42,166 bases of DNA from JANXXV01 sp038230275. GTDB lineage: Bacteria > Acidobacteriota > Terriglobia > Bryobacterales > Bryobacteraceae. Location: assembly GCA_038230275.1 (NCBI GenBank), contig JBBRNO010000044.1, positions 1 to 42,166 of the forward strand. The letters run 5' to 3'. Of the stretch, positions 16,610-25,547 are shown one piece after another. Below the pieces are notes generated by a model, which saw only the letters and a list, made by a program, of their open reading frames with translations, was not told the DNA's origin and did no database searches. Positions within the stretch are counted from its first letter, which is position 1, and every line of letters begins with the position of its first letter. A program made the translations under genes and the position numbers.

Positions 16610-16618
16610 CCTCACACT

Positions 16619-17149
16619 ATGATTAACGCCGATGATGTTCAAGAGAGAGCAGCAGGCACCACCCTACAAGGCAATCCCATGACGCTGGTCGGTCCGGAAT
16701 TGAAGGCGGGCGACAAAGCGCCGGACTTCGACACCATCAATTCCAGCATGCAGCCGGTGAATCTGGCCAAAACAGGAAACGCTGTCCGCGTTTTCAGCGT
16801 GATTCCGTCGCTTGATACTCCCGTATGCGACGCCCAAACCAAACGCTTCAACGAAGAAGCATCCGGCTTGCCGGGCGTGGAGTTCTACACAATCAGCATG
16901 GACCTTCCGTTTGCCCAGAAGCGCTGGTGCGGGGCGTTCGGCGTCGACAATGTGAAGATGCTGTCCGACCACAAATCCGGATCGTTCGGCAGCCACTACG
17001 GCACCCTTATCAAGGAGTTAAGAATCGAAAGCCGCGCCATTTTTGTGATCGACAAAGAAGGCGTGGTTCAACATGCGGAATATGTGAAGGAAGTGGCCGA
17101 TCATCCGGACTACGAGTCGGCCCTAAAGAAAGCGAAAGAACTGCTATAG
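16619..17149 (+). CDS. tpx: Thiol peroxidase Tpx (atypical 2-Cys peroxiredoxin)
   Basis: 176 residues. Reduces lipid and other hydroperoxides using thioredoxin. The Tpx signature VIPSLDTPVCDAQT gives the peroxidatic Cys70, and the resolving Cys is Cys104 (RWCGAFG), the usual Tpx spacing. The whole peroxiredoxin fold is present and length is typical (about 165-175). It follows the thioredoxin-domain gene by 9 bp, so both redox genes may be transcribed together, although a TACAAT box just before the ATG may give tpx its own transcript. Confidence 0.96.
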   Translation: MINADDVQERAAGTTLQGNPMTLVGPELKAGDKAPDFDTINSSMQPVNLAKTGNAVRVFSVIPSLDTPVCDAQTKRFNEEASGLPGVEFYTISMDLPFAQKRWCGAFGVDNVKMLSDHKSGSFGSHYGTLIKELRIESRAIFVIDKEGVVQHAEYVKEVADHPDYESALKKAKELL

Positions 17150-17165
17150 ATAGACACCACTCCCA

Positions 17166-17203
17166 AAGGGTCGCGCGAAGAATCAACGACTTGCGCGATC
17201 CTT
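17166..17203 (+). terminator. Hairpin after tpx
   Basis: AAGGGTCGCGC (17166-17176) pairs with GCGCGATCCTT (17193-17203) with one G-T wobble, around a 16-nt loop that can pair a further AAG/CTT. It is followed by CTTCTTCC. It starts 17 bp after the tpx stop, consistent with termination, although the U-tract is weak. Confidence 0.5.
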
Positions 17204-17240
17204 CTTCCGACACAACCGGGCGGCTTCGACCGGCCAACCA

Positions 17241-17284
17241 CTCCCTCACGGTCACGGCATTTCCGAGCCGCGACCGTAAGGGAG
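17241..17284. repeat. REP-like palindrome between convergent genes
   Basis: CTCCCTCACGGTCACGGC (17241-17258) and GCCGCGACCGTAAGGGAG (17267-17284) form an 18-bp stem with two C-A mismatches and an 8-nt loop. It lies between tpx and the Gfo/Idh/MocA gene, whose stop on the other strand is at 17300. I recall the core CCGCGACCGTAAGGGAGCGG as a dispersed intergenic sequence in Acidobacteria and related genomes. It could also act as a terminator for the minus-strand gene. Confidence 0.55.
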
Positions 17285-17299
17285 CGGTACCGCGAGGCG

Positions 17300-18589
17300 C
17301 TAAACCACCAGTTTCCAGGGCTTGCGTTCTTCCCGTGACAGGAACTTCCGCGCCTCTACCTGCCTGGTAGTCCACTTCTGCTGATCGAAATCGATACGCA
17401 GCTTACTGCGAAGCGCCACATTACCCAACAGGCACGTCGTGGTCGACCGCTGGCATTTTTCAATATCGCTGATGGGCTTCTCGCGGGTCTTCACGCACTC
17501 CAGGAAATTGGCCCAGTGCGCCATGTTGGAATTGTTCGACGACTTGACTTCCACCGCCTCCACGCCGCGCGACTCCGACACCACTTTGTATCCCGACCGG
17601 TCGACATACAAAGTTGCCTTGTCGCCACAGAACAGAATCCCGCCGCTCTTGTCGAACATGGATTGCGCATTGCCGTAGCGGTTCTCATACGTTGCCAGGA
17701 AGCCCGGATATTCGTACGTAACCTGCAAGGTATCCGGCGTCTCGCGATTGTCTTTCAAGCGAAACTTCTCTCCCAGCGCGGTAATGGAAGTCGGCATCTT
17801 CTCATCAAACGCCATCTGCACAATGTCCAGCCAGTGCACGCCCCAGTCGGTCATCATGCCGCCCGCATAGTCCCAGAACCAGCGGAAGCTGGAGAAGTAC
17901 TTGTCCTCCGGATCCACGCCAAACCGATTCGCGTTGAAGGCGCGTTTCGGCGCCGGGCCCAGCCACATATCCCAATCGAGCGTAGGTGGCGGATCGCCAT
18001 CGGGCGGATTGCCCAGGCCTTCCGCGGGCGAATTCCCATAGTTCCAGGTGCGCACAAACGTCACCTCGCCCAGTTCGCCGCTCTTCACAATTTCGGTGGC
18101 CTTCTGAAAGTGGGTGCCGGAGCGCTGCATAGTGCCCGCCTGCACTACGCGCTTGTACTTGCGGGCAGCCTCCACCATCTTTCTGCCCTCTTCCACCGTC
18201 ACGCAGATGGGTTTTTCCACGTAAACATCTTTGCCCGCTTTACAAGCCTCCACGGTCATGTAAGGATGCCAGTGATCCGGCGTCGCGATACACACCACGT
18301 CAACCGATTTGTCCGCCAGAATCTCGCGGAAATCCTTCACCGGTTTGGCTTTGCTGTCGGTCAACTTCACTGCCATATCCAAATTGCGCTGGAAGATGTC
18401 GCAGACCGAGGAGACCTGCAGATTCTCCTGCCGCATGGCGATCTGAAGATTCGAGCGTCCCATCTTCCCCATGCCGATGAAAGCGGCATTCACCTTATCG
18501 TTCGCGCCTCTGACTCGTCCGGTAAAGAGCGAAGTAGTCAGCGCAGCGGCGCCGGCGGCTTTGAAAAAATCTCTGCGATCGGTTTCCAT
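17300..18589 (-). CDS. Tat-exported Gfo/Idh/MocA family oxidoreductase
   Basis: 429 residues. The N-terminus METDRRDFFKAAGAAALTTS is a twin-arginine signal, so the protein is probably exported folded with its NAD(P) cofactor. The Rossmann domain starts at VNAAFIGMGKMGRSNL and carries the family motif YVEKPICVTVEEG with the catalytic-site lysine. The C-terminal alpha/beta domain includes the GGMMTDWGVHWLDIVQ segment typical of secreted acidobacterial/planctomycete members. Substrate is probably a sugar or sugar derivative, but it is not determinable. It starts 3 bp after the leuS stop with AAAGGA as ribosome site, so it is read from the nfo-leuS transcript. Confidence 0.93.
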   Translation of the reverse strand: METDRRDFFKAAGAAALTTSLFTGRVRGANDKVNAAFIGMGKMGRSNLQIAMRQENLQVSSVCDIFQRNLDMAVKLTDSKAKPVKDFREILADKSVDVVCIATPDHWHPYMTVEACKAGKDVYVEKPICVTVEEGRKMVEAARKYKRVVQAGTMQRSGTHFQKATEIVKSGELGEVTFVRTWNYGNSPAEGLGNPPDGDPPPTLDWDMWLGPAPKRAFNANRFGVDPEDKYFSSFRWFWDYAGGMMTDWGVHWLDIVQMAFDEKMPTSITALGEKFRLKDNRETPDTLQVTYEYPGFLATYENRYGNAQSMFDKSGGILFCGDKATLYVDRSGYKVVSESRGVEAVEVKSSNNSNMAHWANFLECVKTREKPISDIEKCQRSTTTCLLGNVALRSKLRIDFDQQKWTTRQVEARKFLSREERKPWKLVV

Positions 18590-18592
18590 GGA

Positions 18593-21040
18593 TTATCCTT
18601 TCACCACTATATTCACCAGCCGGTCCGGCACAACCACGATTTTCACAATCTGCTTTCCGGCAAGGAACGGAAGAATTTTATCATCACTGAGAGCAATTCT
18701 CTCCAGTTCTGCTTTGGGCGTCAGGAACGGAACGGTCACTTTGCTGCGTACTTTTCCGTTGACCTGCAGCACCACTTCGGCGCCTTCCTCGCGCGCCAGA
18801 TCTTCGTCGAATGCCGGCCACGCCTGCTTGAACACGGGACCCGTACGGCCCATCTCTTCCCACATCTCTTCGGCGATGTAAGGCGCGAACGGCCCCAACA
18901 GCAACGTCAATTTCTCCAGCACATCGGCGATCACCGGCGGCGTCAATTCGCTCTCGGCCGAATACAATTCGTTCACCAATTCCATCACGCTGGCGATGGA
19001 GGTGTTGAAATGCCAGCGCGTCTCGAAGTCGTCCGTGATCTTCTTCAGCGTCTGGTGCAGCTTGCGCAGCACCTTTTTGTCCGCCTCGCTGCGCGGTTCG
19101 GGCGACGCCGCGTCGGCGCGATCCACGTTGCGCGTCACAAAACGGTAAACGCGGCCAATGAAACGATAGCTGCCCTCGGCACCCGCATCTGTCCAATCCA
19201 GGTCGCGCTCCGGCGGCGCCGCGAACAACTCGAACAGACGTCCCGTGTCGGCGCCGAACTTATCGATCACATCGTCGGCGCTGATCACGTTGCCCTTGCT
19301 CTTCGACATCTTCGCGCCGTCTTTGATCACCATCCCCTGCGTGAATAAGCGCTTCACCGGTTCGTCGTTCTGGACCAGGCCAATGTCGCGCATCATCTTC
19401 GTCCAGAAGCGCGAATAAATCAGGTGCAGAATCGCATGCTCCACGCCGCCGATGTATTGGTCAATTGGGAACCAGTAGGCAATCTTCTTCGGATCGAATG
19501 GAGCCGTCGAATTCTGTGCATCGCAGTAGCGGTAGAAGTACCACGACGAATCGACAAACGTGTCCATGGTATCCGTCTCGCGGCGCGCCTCTCCGCCACA
19601 GATGGGGCACTTGACGTTCAGGAACTCCGGAACGTTCTCAAGCGGCGATTGGCCTTTGCCGGTGATGCTCACGTTCAGCGGCAATTTCACCGGCAGCTGG
19701 TCTTCTGGAACCGGAACTACGCCGTCCTTCGGGCAATGGATTACGGGAATCGGCGTGCCCCAGTAACGTTGCCGGGACACGCCCCAGTCCTTGATGCGAA
19801 ATGTGATCGCCTTTTCGCCGAAGCCTTCGGCCTTTGCGTACGCATTCATCTGTGCCCGCGCTTCTTCGCTGGTCAGGCCGGAATACGCGCCAGAACGCTC
19901 AACGATGCCGTCATCTCCGAATGCCATCGCGGGATCCACCAAGCTGCCGTCCGCGGGCCGAATCACCGGCACGATGGGGATTCCATACTGCGTGCAGAAT
20001 TCAAAGTCGCGCTGGTCGTGCGCGGGGACGGCCATGATCGCACCCGTCCCATAGCCCATCAAGACGAAATTGCCGATCCACACCGGCACCTTGCCGCCAC
20101 TGTAAGGATTCACCGCGAAGTGGCCGCTAAAGAACCCGTCCTTCAAGACGTCGCCCGGATCTTTCCGCGCCTGCGCATCCAGCATCGCCGTCACCTGCGC
20201 CAATCCGGCGGCATCGACTAATTCCTTCACCAGCGGATGGCCGGGCGCCAGAATCACGCAGGTTGCACCGAAGATGGTATCCACTCGCGTGGTGAAGACG
20301 CGGATCTTGGTGTCGGTGGCATCCAGCGTGAAATCCACTTCCGTGCCTTCGCTGCGGCCAATCCAGTTTCGCTGCATGGCCAGCACGCGGTCCGGCCAGC
20401 CGCCTTCCAGCTTCGCAATGTCCGCCAGCAGTTCATCGGCATATTTTGTAATGCGGAAGAACCACTGTTCCAGTTCGCGCTGAATCACCGGCGTGGTCTC
20501 ATGCCGCCAGCAGCAGCCGTCCACCACCTGTTCATTCGCCAGCACGGTGGCGCATTCCGGACACCAGTTCACCAGCGCCTTCTTGCGGTAGGCGATGCCG
20601 CGCTCCAGCATCTTCAGAAAGAACCATTGATTCCAGCGGTAGTACTCAGGCTCGCAGGTGGATACTTCCAGATCCCAGTCGTAGCTGAAGGCCATGCGGT
20701 TATGCTGCCGCTTCATTGCCGCGATGTTCTCAAGCGTCCACTCGCGCGGATGGCGGTTGTTCTTGATCGCGGCATTCTCCGCCGGAAGTCCGAACGCATC
20801 CCAACCCATGGGGTGCAGCACATTGAAGCCCCGCATCCATTTATAACGAGCCAGCGCATCGCCAATCGCGTAGTTGCGCAGATGGCCCACGTGCAGCGTG
20901 CCGCTGGGGTAGGGAAGCATCTCCAGCACGTAATACTTCGGCTTACTGGTGCCGGGCTCAGGCTTGTAGAGAGGCTGGTTTTCCCACCTCTGATGCCACT
21001 TCATTTCAATTTCGTTGTGGTCGTACTGCTTTTCCGGCAT
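18593..21040 (-). CDS. leuS: Leucyl-tRNA synthetase
   Basis: 815 residues, typical bacterial LeuRS length. Charges tRNA-Leu. The HIGH-type signature is PYPSGTLHVGHLRNY, and the KMSKS loop is AKMSKSKGNVIS. A zinc-binding-like knuckle CPECATVLANEQV with a following CC is present. The CP1 editing domain contains TTRVDTIFGATCVILAPGHPL, with the threonine-rich editing pocket. The start at 21040 (MPEKQYDHNEIEMKWHQRWE) matches the family N-terminus. This places 40 bp of leuS inside the end of nfo, an unusually long overlap for an essential gene and suggestive of coupled translation. Confidence 0.98.
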   Translation of the reverse strand: MPEKQYDHNEIEMKWHQRWENQPLYKPEPGTSKPKYYVLEMLPYPSGTLHVGHLRNYAIGDALARYKWMRGFNVLHPMGWDAFGLPAENAAIKNNRHPREWTLENIAAMKRQHNRMAFSYDWDLEVSTCEPEYYRWNQWFFLKMLERGIAYRKKALVNWCPECATVLANEQVVDGCCWRHETTPVIQRELEQWFFRITKYADELLADIAKLEGGWPDRVLAMQRNWIGRSEGTEVDFTLDATDTKIRVFTTRVDTIFGATCVILAPGHPLVKELVDAAGLAQVTAMLDAQARKDPGDVLKDGFFSGHFAVNPYSGGKVPVWIGNFVLMGYGTGAIMAVPAHDQRDFEFCTQYGIPIVPVIRPADGSLVDPAMAFGDDGIVERSGAYSGLTSEEARAQMNAYAKAEGFGEKAITFRIKDWGVSRQRYWGTPIPVIHCPKDGVVPVPEDQLPVKLPLNVSITGKGQSPLENVPEFLNVKCPICGGEARRETDTMDTFVDSSWYFYRYCDAQNSTAPFDPKKIAYWFPIDQYIGGVEHAILHLIYSRFWTKMMRDIGLVQNDEPVKRLFTQGMVIKDGAKMSKSKGNVISADDVIDKFGADTGRLFELFAAPPERDLDWTDAGAEGSYRFIGRVYRFVTRNVDRADAASPEPRSEADKKVLRKLHQTLKKITDDFETRWHFNTSIASVMELVNELYSAESELTPPVIADVLEKLTLLLGPFAPYIAEEMWEEMGRTGPVFKQAWPAFDEDLAREEGAEVVLQVNGKVRSKVTVPFLTPKAELERIALSDDKILPFLAGKQIVKIVVVPDRLVNIVVKG

Positions 21041-21903
21041 AGTGTTTTCAGTGTTTCCAGGTTGCTGCGCTCGTCGCCTTCGTCATCGACCGGCGTCTCT
21101 AGAATGAACGCCTTTTCGCGCAGCTTCGGATGGGTCAGAATGCGGCGAAAACCGTCATTTCCAATATAGCCCTGTCCGATATGTTGATGACGATCGACGC
21201 GGGAACCCAGCGGTGTCTTCGAATCGTTGGCGTGGATCACCTTCAGGTGTTCCAACCCCAGAATGGCTTCGGCGGCCTTCACTGTGGCCTTCAATCCTTC
21301 GGCACTGGCCACATCGTAATTCCCACTTTCCAGGCAATGCGCCGTATCCAGGCAATAACCGATGCCAAAATCCAGCCGCAATTCCGCCTGCTCCCGGATC
21401 GCCGCCAGTTCTTCAAACCTGCTACCCACGGACGCGCCGGAGCCCGCCGTGTTCTCCAGCAAGATCTGCATCGTTACGCTGGAAAGTCCCGCCGCGGCTT
21501 CCTGCATTCCCAGGACGATGGCCGCCATCCCTTCTTCAACAGTCTGCCCTTTGTAGTTGCCGGGATGCATCACCAGGAAATCGGCATGGATCGCAATCGC
21601 GCGCTGCAGTTCCCCGCGAAATGCCGCAATCGACCGTTGGCGAATCACCGCATCGAATGAGGCAAGATTGATAAGGTAGCTATCGTGAATCACCAAGGGA
21701 CGCAGATCGTATTGGTCGCGCGTCCGTTGCAGCATCCGGATGTCGGCCGGATCCGGCGCGGCCGCCCGCCACATTCTAGGGCTGGCCGAAAAGATCTGGA
21801 ACGTGTTCGCCCCCAGTTCGTGGGCGCGCAATGCCGCTTTGTCAAACGAGGCGGAAATGGATGTGTGCAGCCCGAGTCGCAAAAGGAGTTTCCATCCTAG
21901 CAT
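21001..21903 (-). CDS. nfo: Endonuclease IV (AP endonuclease)
   Basis: 300 residues. Cleaves DNA 5' to abasic sites during base excision repair. The TIM-barrel and trinuclear zinc site residues are visible: VIHDSYLINLAS, MHPGNYKGQ, ILLENTAGSG, YCLDTAHCLESG, VIHANDSKTPLGSRVDRH, HIGQGYIG and ILETP. The ATG at 21903 gives an N-terminus (MLGWKLLLRLGLHTSIS) a few residues longer than most relatives, so a downstream TTG could be the true start. It is divergent from the YceI-like gene 13 bp away and overlaps leuS by 40 bp at its 3' end. Confidence 0.94.
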   Translation of the reverse strand: MLGWKLLLRLGLHTSISASFDKAALRAHELGANTFQIFSASPRMWRAAAPDPADIRMLQRTRDQYDLRPLVIHDSYLINLASFDAVIRQRSIAAFRGELQRAIAIHADFLVMHPGNYKGQTVEEGMAAIVLGMQEAAAGLSSVTMQILLENTAGSGASVGSRFEELAAIREQAELRLDFGIGYCLDTAHCLESGNYDVASAEGLKATVKAAEAILGLEHLKVIHANDSKTPLGSRVDRHQHIGQGYIGNDGFRRILTHPKLREKAFILETPVDDEGDERSNLETLKTLCRKSSTTTTKLK

Positions 21904-21916
21904 TCAGGATTTTGTC

Positions 21917-22501
21917 ATGAAGATCTCACTGTTACTTCTCGCCGCCGTCGTCGCGTCCGCCTATCAACTGGATACCCAGGTAAATACGCAGGAACTGCGC
22001 CCCACTCCCACAAACCGGTTCACGCTGGAGGTGGAGAAGACCGGATTGCTGCGCGGCAAAACTCACGTATTTCTCTTCGGCAAGTATCGCGGTACGTTGG
22101 ATTACAACCAGCAGAAGCCGCAATTGTCGAAAGTGCAGTTCGAGCTCGAATCGAAGAGCATCCTGTGCCTCGATACTTGGGTTAGCGATAAGGACAAAGT
22201 TAAAATCATACGCACCGCACTCGACGAAATGTTGGCCGCCGACAAGTACCCGGTAATCAGTTTTGTCTCGAATCGGGTCACTTCGAAATCGTCCAACGAG
22301 TTCGAAGTCACCGGCTCGCTCTCGATCCGCGGCATCATCCAGAACGCAACGGTAACGGTGACGAAGACCGCCGATGTTTACGACGGCTCCGCCGAGGTCA
22401 ATATGAAGGACTTCGGACTGAAGCCTCCGACGGCTGCCCTGGGCGCGGTGGGAACCAAAAAACGGATGCTGGTCAAAGTCCATCTCGCCGCAGGACGATA
22501 G
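21917..22501 (+). CDS. Exported YceI-like protein
   Basis: 194 residues. A Sec signal peptide (MKISLLLLAAVVASA) precedes a YceI-type lipocalin-like barrel beginning YQLDTQ. Features include KTHVFLFGKYRGTLDYN, the central KSILCLDTWVSDKDKVKI region, YPVISFVSNRVT and EFEVTGSLSIRGIIQNATVTV. YceI proteins bind isoprenoid lipids in the periplasm. AGGAT 7 nt before the ATG serves as ribosome site. The promoter must lie inside the 5' part of nfo, because only 13 bp separate the divergent starts. Confidence 0.85.
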   Translation: MKISLLLLAAVVASAYQLDTQVNTQELRPTPTNRFTLEVEKTGLLRGKTHVFLFGKYRGTLDYNQQKPQLSKVQFELESKSILCLDTWVSDKDKVKIIRTALDEMLAADKYPVISFVSNRVTSKSSNEFEVTGSLSIRGIIQNATVTVTKTADVYDGSAEVNMKDFGLKPPTAALGAVGTKKRMLVKVHLAAGR

Positions 22502-22506
22502 CTGGG

Positions 22507-23616
22507 CTATCGATTCGTGACCGGCACCTCTTTCGGTCCGCCCTCCAACCCATAAATTACAACCTTGCCGGGATGATCCGATGGCTTCTGCGGCGCATCG
22601 CCCATCGTCTGTTTTCCCGCGGCAATCAGTGCCGCCATTTGCTTACCCTGGGGCCCCGACAGAAATTCCTGCATGCCTTGCCGCGCCTCACTCTCCTGCA
22701 TGGTGTAGATCATATGCACCGCAGTTCCATCAAGTGATGTGGAGACTTGGCCCACTGCCGGTCTCGTAGCATCGTTTGGTCGAAAAGAAGCTACCATGCG
22801 CTGTGCGACCGCGGGCGTGGGCGCGTTCAGCACCAGTTCCATACGCAGTTGGTTCCTGAGTTGAAGCGATACTGCAAAGTCGCGGACGTCGGTTGTTCTT
22901 GCCTGCGTGCCGAAGGCTGCCAGCAACGCCGGCGTTCCCATCAACCAGAAATCGCTTGTTTGCGCCAGATCTTTGGCCTTCTGTGGCTGCATTCCTACAG
23001 GCCGCTGGGGCGATGCCAGCCGGTGCATGGCTTCGGAAAGCGACGGTTCTGTCCCTAGCAGGATGGAATCGGCGGAAACCTGATGGAAGCTCATTCCGCC
23101 CCCGGGCGTCGCCATCCGCTCGATGCTATCGAGCTTCCCGGTCATCAGCAGAAGGATATCCTTGCCTCGAACGGAAAGCGAAATCTTTTCGATATCGCCC
23201 GCGCGGCTAATCCCGCTCTCCACGTCGGCGGCGCTGAGTCCACCTTTATCCGCTGCTTCCTTGAGCAGCATGTGGATGATTGGCGAGCCGATCAAACTGG
23301 TGATGTTCATGCCGCCCAACAGGTCTGCGTGCGGGTGTGCGAAGCGCCAATCCGGTTCGCCGAGCACTATCATCGACGGCGCGGCGGTTATCGTAACCGG
23401 CGTCGGCGAAACGCGGCGCGGAGCGGGCCGGTACGTGGGATTGATGGCCTCCATCGGCAGCGGTTTCATCTTGATGCACGTCGGCATTTTGGGGTTGTCT
23501 TGACAATATGCTTCCTGCGTCTTGTAACTCTTAAACTCTCTGGCCTGTCCGCACAGTTCCACGCCACAGTGGAGGTACAATCCAGACAGAACTAAGCCAG
23601 CACCTTTTAACTTCAT
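22507..23616 (-). CDS. Unknown exported protein
   Basis: 369 residues. The N-terminus MKLKGAGLVLSGLYLHCGVE has hydrophobic character and may be a short signal sequence. A Pro/Thr-rich stretch (about 60-80) precedes a domain with alternating hydrophobic and polar residues (IEKISLSVRGKDILLLMTGK, QVSADSILLGTEPSLSEAM, FAVSLQLRNQLRMELVLNAP). This could be a repeated alpha/beta fold. Four cysteines occur in the first 50 residues. It is convergent with the YceI gene (6 bp apart) and divergent from the sulfite reductase. I do not recognise the family. Confidence 0.7.
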   Translation of the reverse strand: MKLKGAGLVLSGLYLHCGVELCGQAREFKSYKTQEAYCQDNPKMPTCIKMKPLPMEAINPTYRPAPRRVSPTPVTITAAPSMIVLGEPDWRFAHPHADLLGGMNITSLIGSPIIHMLLKEAADKGGLSAADVESGISRAGDIEKISLSVRGKDILLLMTGKLDSIERMATPGGGMSFHQVSADSILLGTEPSLSEAMHRLASPQRPVGMQPQKAKDLAQTSDFWLMGTPALLAAFGTQARTTDVRDFAVSLQLRNQLRMELVLNAPTPAVAQRMVASFRPNDATRPAVGQVSTSLDGTAVHMIYTMQESEARQGMQEFLSGPQGKQMAALIAAGKQTMGDAPQKPSDHPGKVVIYGLEGGPKEVPVTNR

Positions 23617-23679
23617 GCGTTGAGTGTGACCGGCCGGCTTGTTATCTACAATCGGGTAGAAGCCTTAACGAATATGGTA

Positions 23680-23693
23680 ATCTCTATAGAGAT
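23680..23693. promoter_or_regulatory. Perfect 14-bp palindrome before the siroheme reductase
   Basis: ATCTCTATAGAGAT is a perfect palindrome that directly abuts the ribosome binding site AGAGGAG (23694-23700) of the gene at 23709. Its position fits an operator for a dimeric repressor or an RNA hairpin controlling translation. Confidence 0.4.
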
Positions 23694-23708
23694 AGAGGAG
23701 TTCCACGT

Positions 23709-25493
23709 ATGACCGATACCGACACCCTGCTGCGCCAGCAGACCGCCGAGGAATACGACGCCACCGTTCGGGCTGATATTGAGCTCTTTCGGGAACAGGC
23801 CGAAGCGCATACCGCCGGCAAACTGACCGTCGACGAGTTTCGCGCATTTCGTTTGCGTAGAGGCGTTTACACGCAGCGCCAGGTGGGCGTCCACATGATC
23901 CGCACCAAGGTTCCGGGCGGTATCTTAACGGCCCGGCAGATGGAGCAAATGGCTCGCGTGGCTGACGAATTTGGCGGGGGCCGCGGGCATCTCACAACTC
24001 GCCAGAACATTCAGTACCACTTCATTCCACTGGCGCAGGTTCCGGCACTTCTGCACATGCTGGCCGATGTCCGGCTCACCACTCGCGAGGCGTGCTACAA
24101 CACCGTGCGAAACGTCACCGCCTGCCCCACCGCCGGACTGACGCACAACGAAATTTTCAATATTAATCCGTACGCGCAGCGGCTTGCCTACGCCTTCCTG
24201 CACCGCGAACTGACAGACAGTATGCCGCGTAAGTTCAAATTCGCACTCTGCGGCTGCGCGAAGGATTGTATGCTGGGCGCCATCCACGATATCGGCGCGC
24301 GGGCGGTGATCCGCGAAGAGAACGGAGTGCAAAAGCGAGGCTTCCGATTGGTTGTTGGTGGTGGTTTAGGGCCACTGCCCAATGAAGCCGCCGTGCTGGA
24401 TGAATTTGTACCGGAAGAGCGTCTGGTAAACCGTGCCGAAGCCGTATTGCGAATCTTTAATAAATACGGAAATCGCAAGAACAAAAATAAGGCTCGTCTG
24501 AAATTTGTGCTACGCGAGCGTGGCCTGGAGTGGTTGAAGGCCGCGATCGATGAAGAGTATCAGGACATCCTGACGAACGGCGGAATTCCGCCCCCCGAAA
24601 GCGTACCGGAAGGGTTTGGCGGTTTCGAAATGAACCCGCAACCGGTGGGAAGCGGTGCATTGCTCCCCGTGCTTTCAGGTCATCCGGCTGGCGACGCGGA
24701 ATTCGATCGCTGGCTTGAGACCAATGTTGCCGATCAGCGCCAGCCGGGCTACGCCATTGTGACCGTGAAATGCGATCAGGGGAACCTGACGGGGAATCAG
24801 ATGCGGGGCTTGGCAAAGATCTCGGTCGACGCCGGCGATGGCAAGCTGCGTTTCACAATTGCTCAGAATGTCGTTCTGGGATTCATTCCGGTCGCGAACC
24901 TCCGCCGGGTTTATCTTGCGCTTCAGAATCTGGGTCTGGCAGGAGCCGGCGCCGGCGAAGTGGACGACATCACAACCTGCCCGGGCGCATGGACATGCAA
25001 TCTTGGGCTGACGAAATCCATGACGCTGGGTGCGGCGTTGAGCGACGCGGTTCGAAGTTACAAAGATCGCACCGTGCGGAACCTATCCATCAAGATCAGC
25101 GGTTGCCCCAATTCCTGCGGGCAGCACTGGATCTCCGACTTTGGCTTCTACGGCAATGCAAGGAAGATCGGCGGCCGGGAATTACCCTATTACCAGATGA
25201 TGTTGGGCGGTGGCTACGACGAAACCGGAGTGATTCGATTTGGTCTAGCCGTTAGCAGCCTTCCGGCACGACTCGCCCCGGTGGCAATTCGGCGTGTCAT
25301 TGATCACTTTCTGGAAAACCGCTCGGAGAACGAATCCTTCCGGTCTTACGTTTTGCGAACCAAAATCGAGCATTTCCGCTCGATGGTCGCGGATCTTGCC
25401 AAACCGGCGGATCTGTTTCCCGAAATGTACAAGGATTGGGGCGATGCCGAGGATTACTCGCTCCAACTGGGCCGCGGGGAGTGCGCATCCTAA
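23709..25493 (+). CDS. Siroheme [4Fe-4S] nitrite/sulfite reductase hemoprotein
   Basis: 594 residues, assimilatory-type monomer with duplicated ferredoxin-like half domains and two siroheme/4Fe-4S halves. The cluster and siroheme ligands are in the second half: TTCPGAWTCNLG (Cys424, Cys430) and SGCPNSCGQHW (Cys466, Cys470), the C-x5-C...C-x3-C pattern. The first half has GGGRGHLTTRQNIQYHFI and NVTACPTAG. It reduces sulfite to sulfide or nitrite to ammonia; sequence alone does not decide which. Siroheme precursor is made by the CobA half encoded at 30739. Ribosome site AGAGGAG precedes the ATG and a palindrome abuts it. Confidence 0.93.
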   Translation: MTDTDTLLRQQTAEEYDATVRADIELFREQAEAHTAGKLTVDEFRAFRLRRGVYTQRQVGVHMIRTKVPGGILTARQMEQMARVADEFGGGRGHLTTRQNIQYHFIPLAQVPALLHMLADVRLTTREACYNTVRNVTACPTAGLTHNEIFNINPYAQRLAYAFLHRELTDSMPRKFKFALCGCAKDCMLGAIHDIGARAVIREENGVQKRGFRLVVGGGLGPLPNEAAVLDEFVPEERLVNRAEAVLRIFNKYGNRKNKNKARLKFVLRERGLEWLKAAIDEEYQDILTNGGIPPPESVPEGFGGFEMNPQPVGSGALLPVLSGHPAGDAEFDRWLETNVADQRQPGYAIVTVKCDQGNLTGNQMRGLAKISVDAGDGKLRFTIAQNVVLGFIPVANLRRVYLALQNLGLAGAGAGEVDDITTCPGAWTCNLGLTKSMTLGAALSDAVRSYKDRTVRNLSIKISGCPNSCGQHWISDFGFYGNARKIGGRELPYYQMMLGGGYDETGVIRFGLAVSSLPARLAPVAIRRVIDHFLENRSENESFRSYVLRTKIEHFRSMVADLAKPADLFPEMYKDWGDAEDYSLQLGRGECAS

Positions 25494-25503
25494 TTGAAAA
25501 ATA

Positions 25504-25541
25504 GGAAACGCCAGGTCGGAATTACCTGGACCTGGCGTTCC
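25504..25541. terminator. Bidirectional hairpin terminator
   Basis: GGAAACGCCAGGTC (25504-25517) pairs with GACCTGGCGTTCC (25529-25541), with one bulged A and an 11-nt loop. It lies between two convergent genes (stops at 25493 and 25548). On the minus strand it is followed by TATTTTT, a good rho-independent terminator for the AAA+ gene. Confidence 0.8.
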
Positions 25542-25547
25542 TTGCAA

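Noticed and set aside
17516..19348. 610-codon plus-strand open frame across Gfo/Idh/MocA and leuS
   Set aside because: It is antisense to two clearly real genes and has low-complexity His/Arg/Leu composition.
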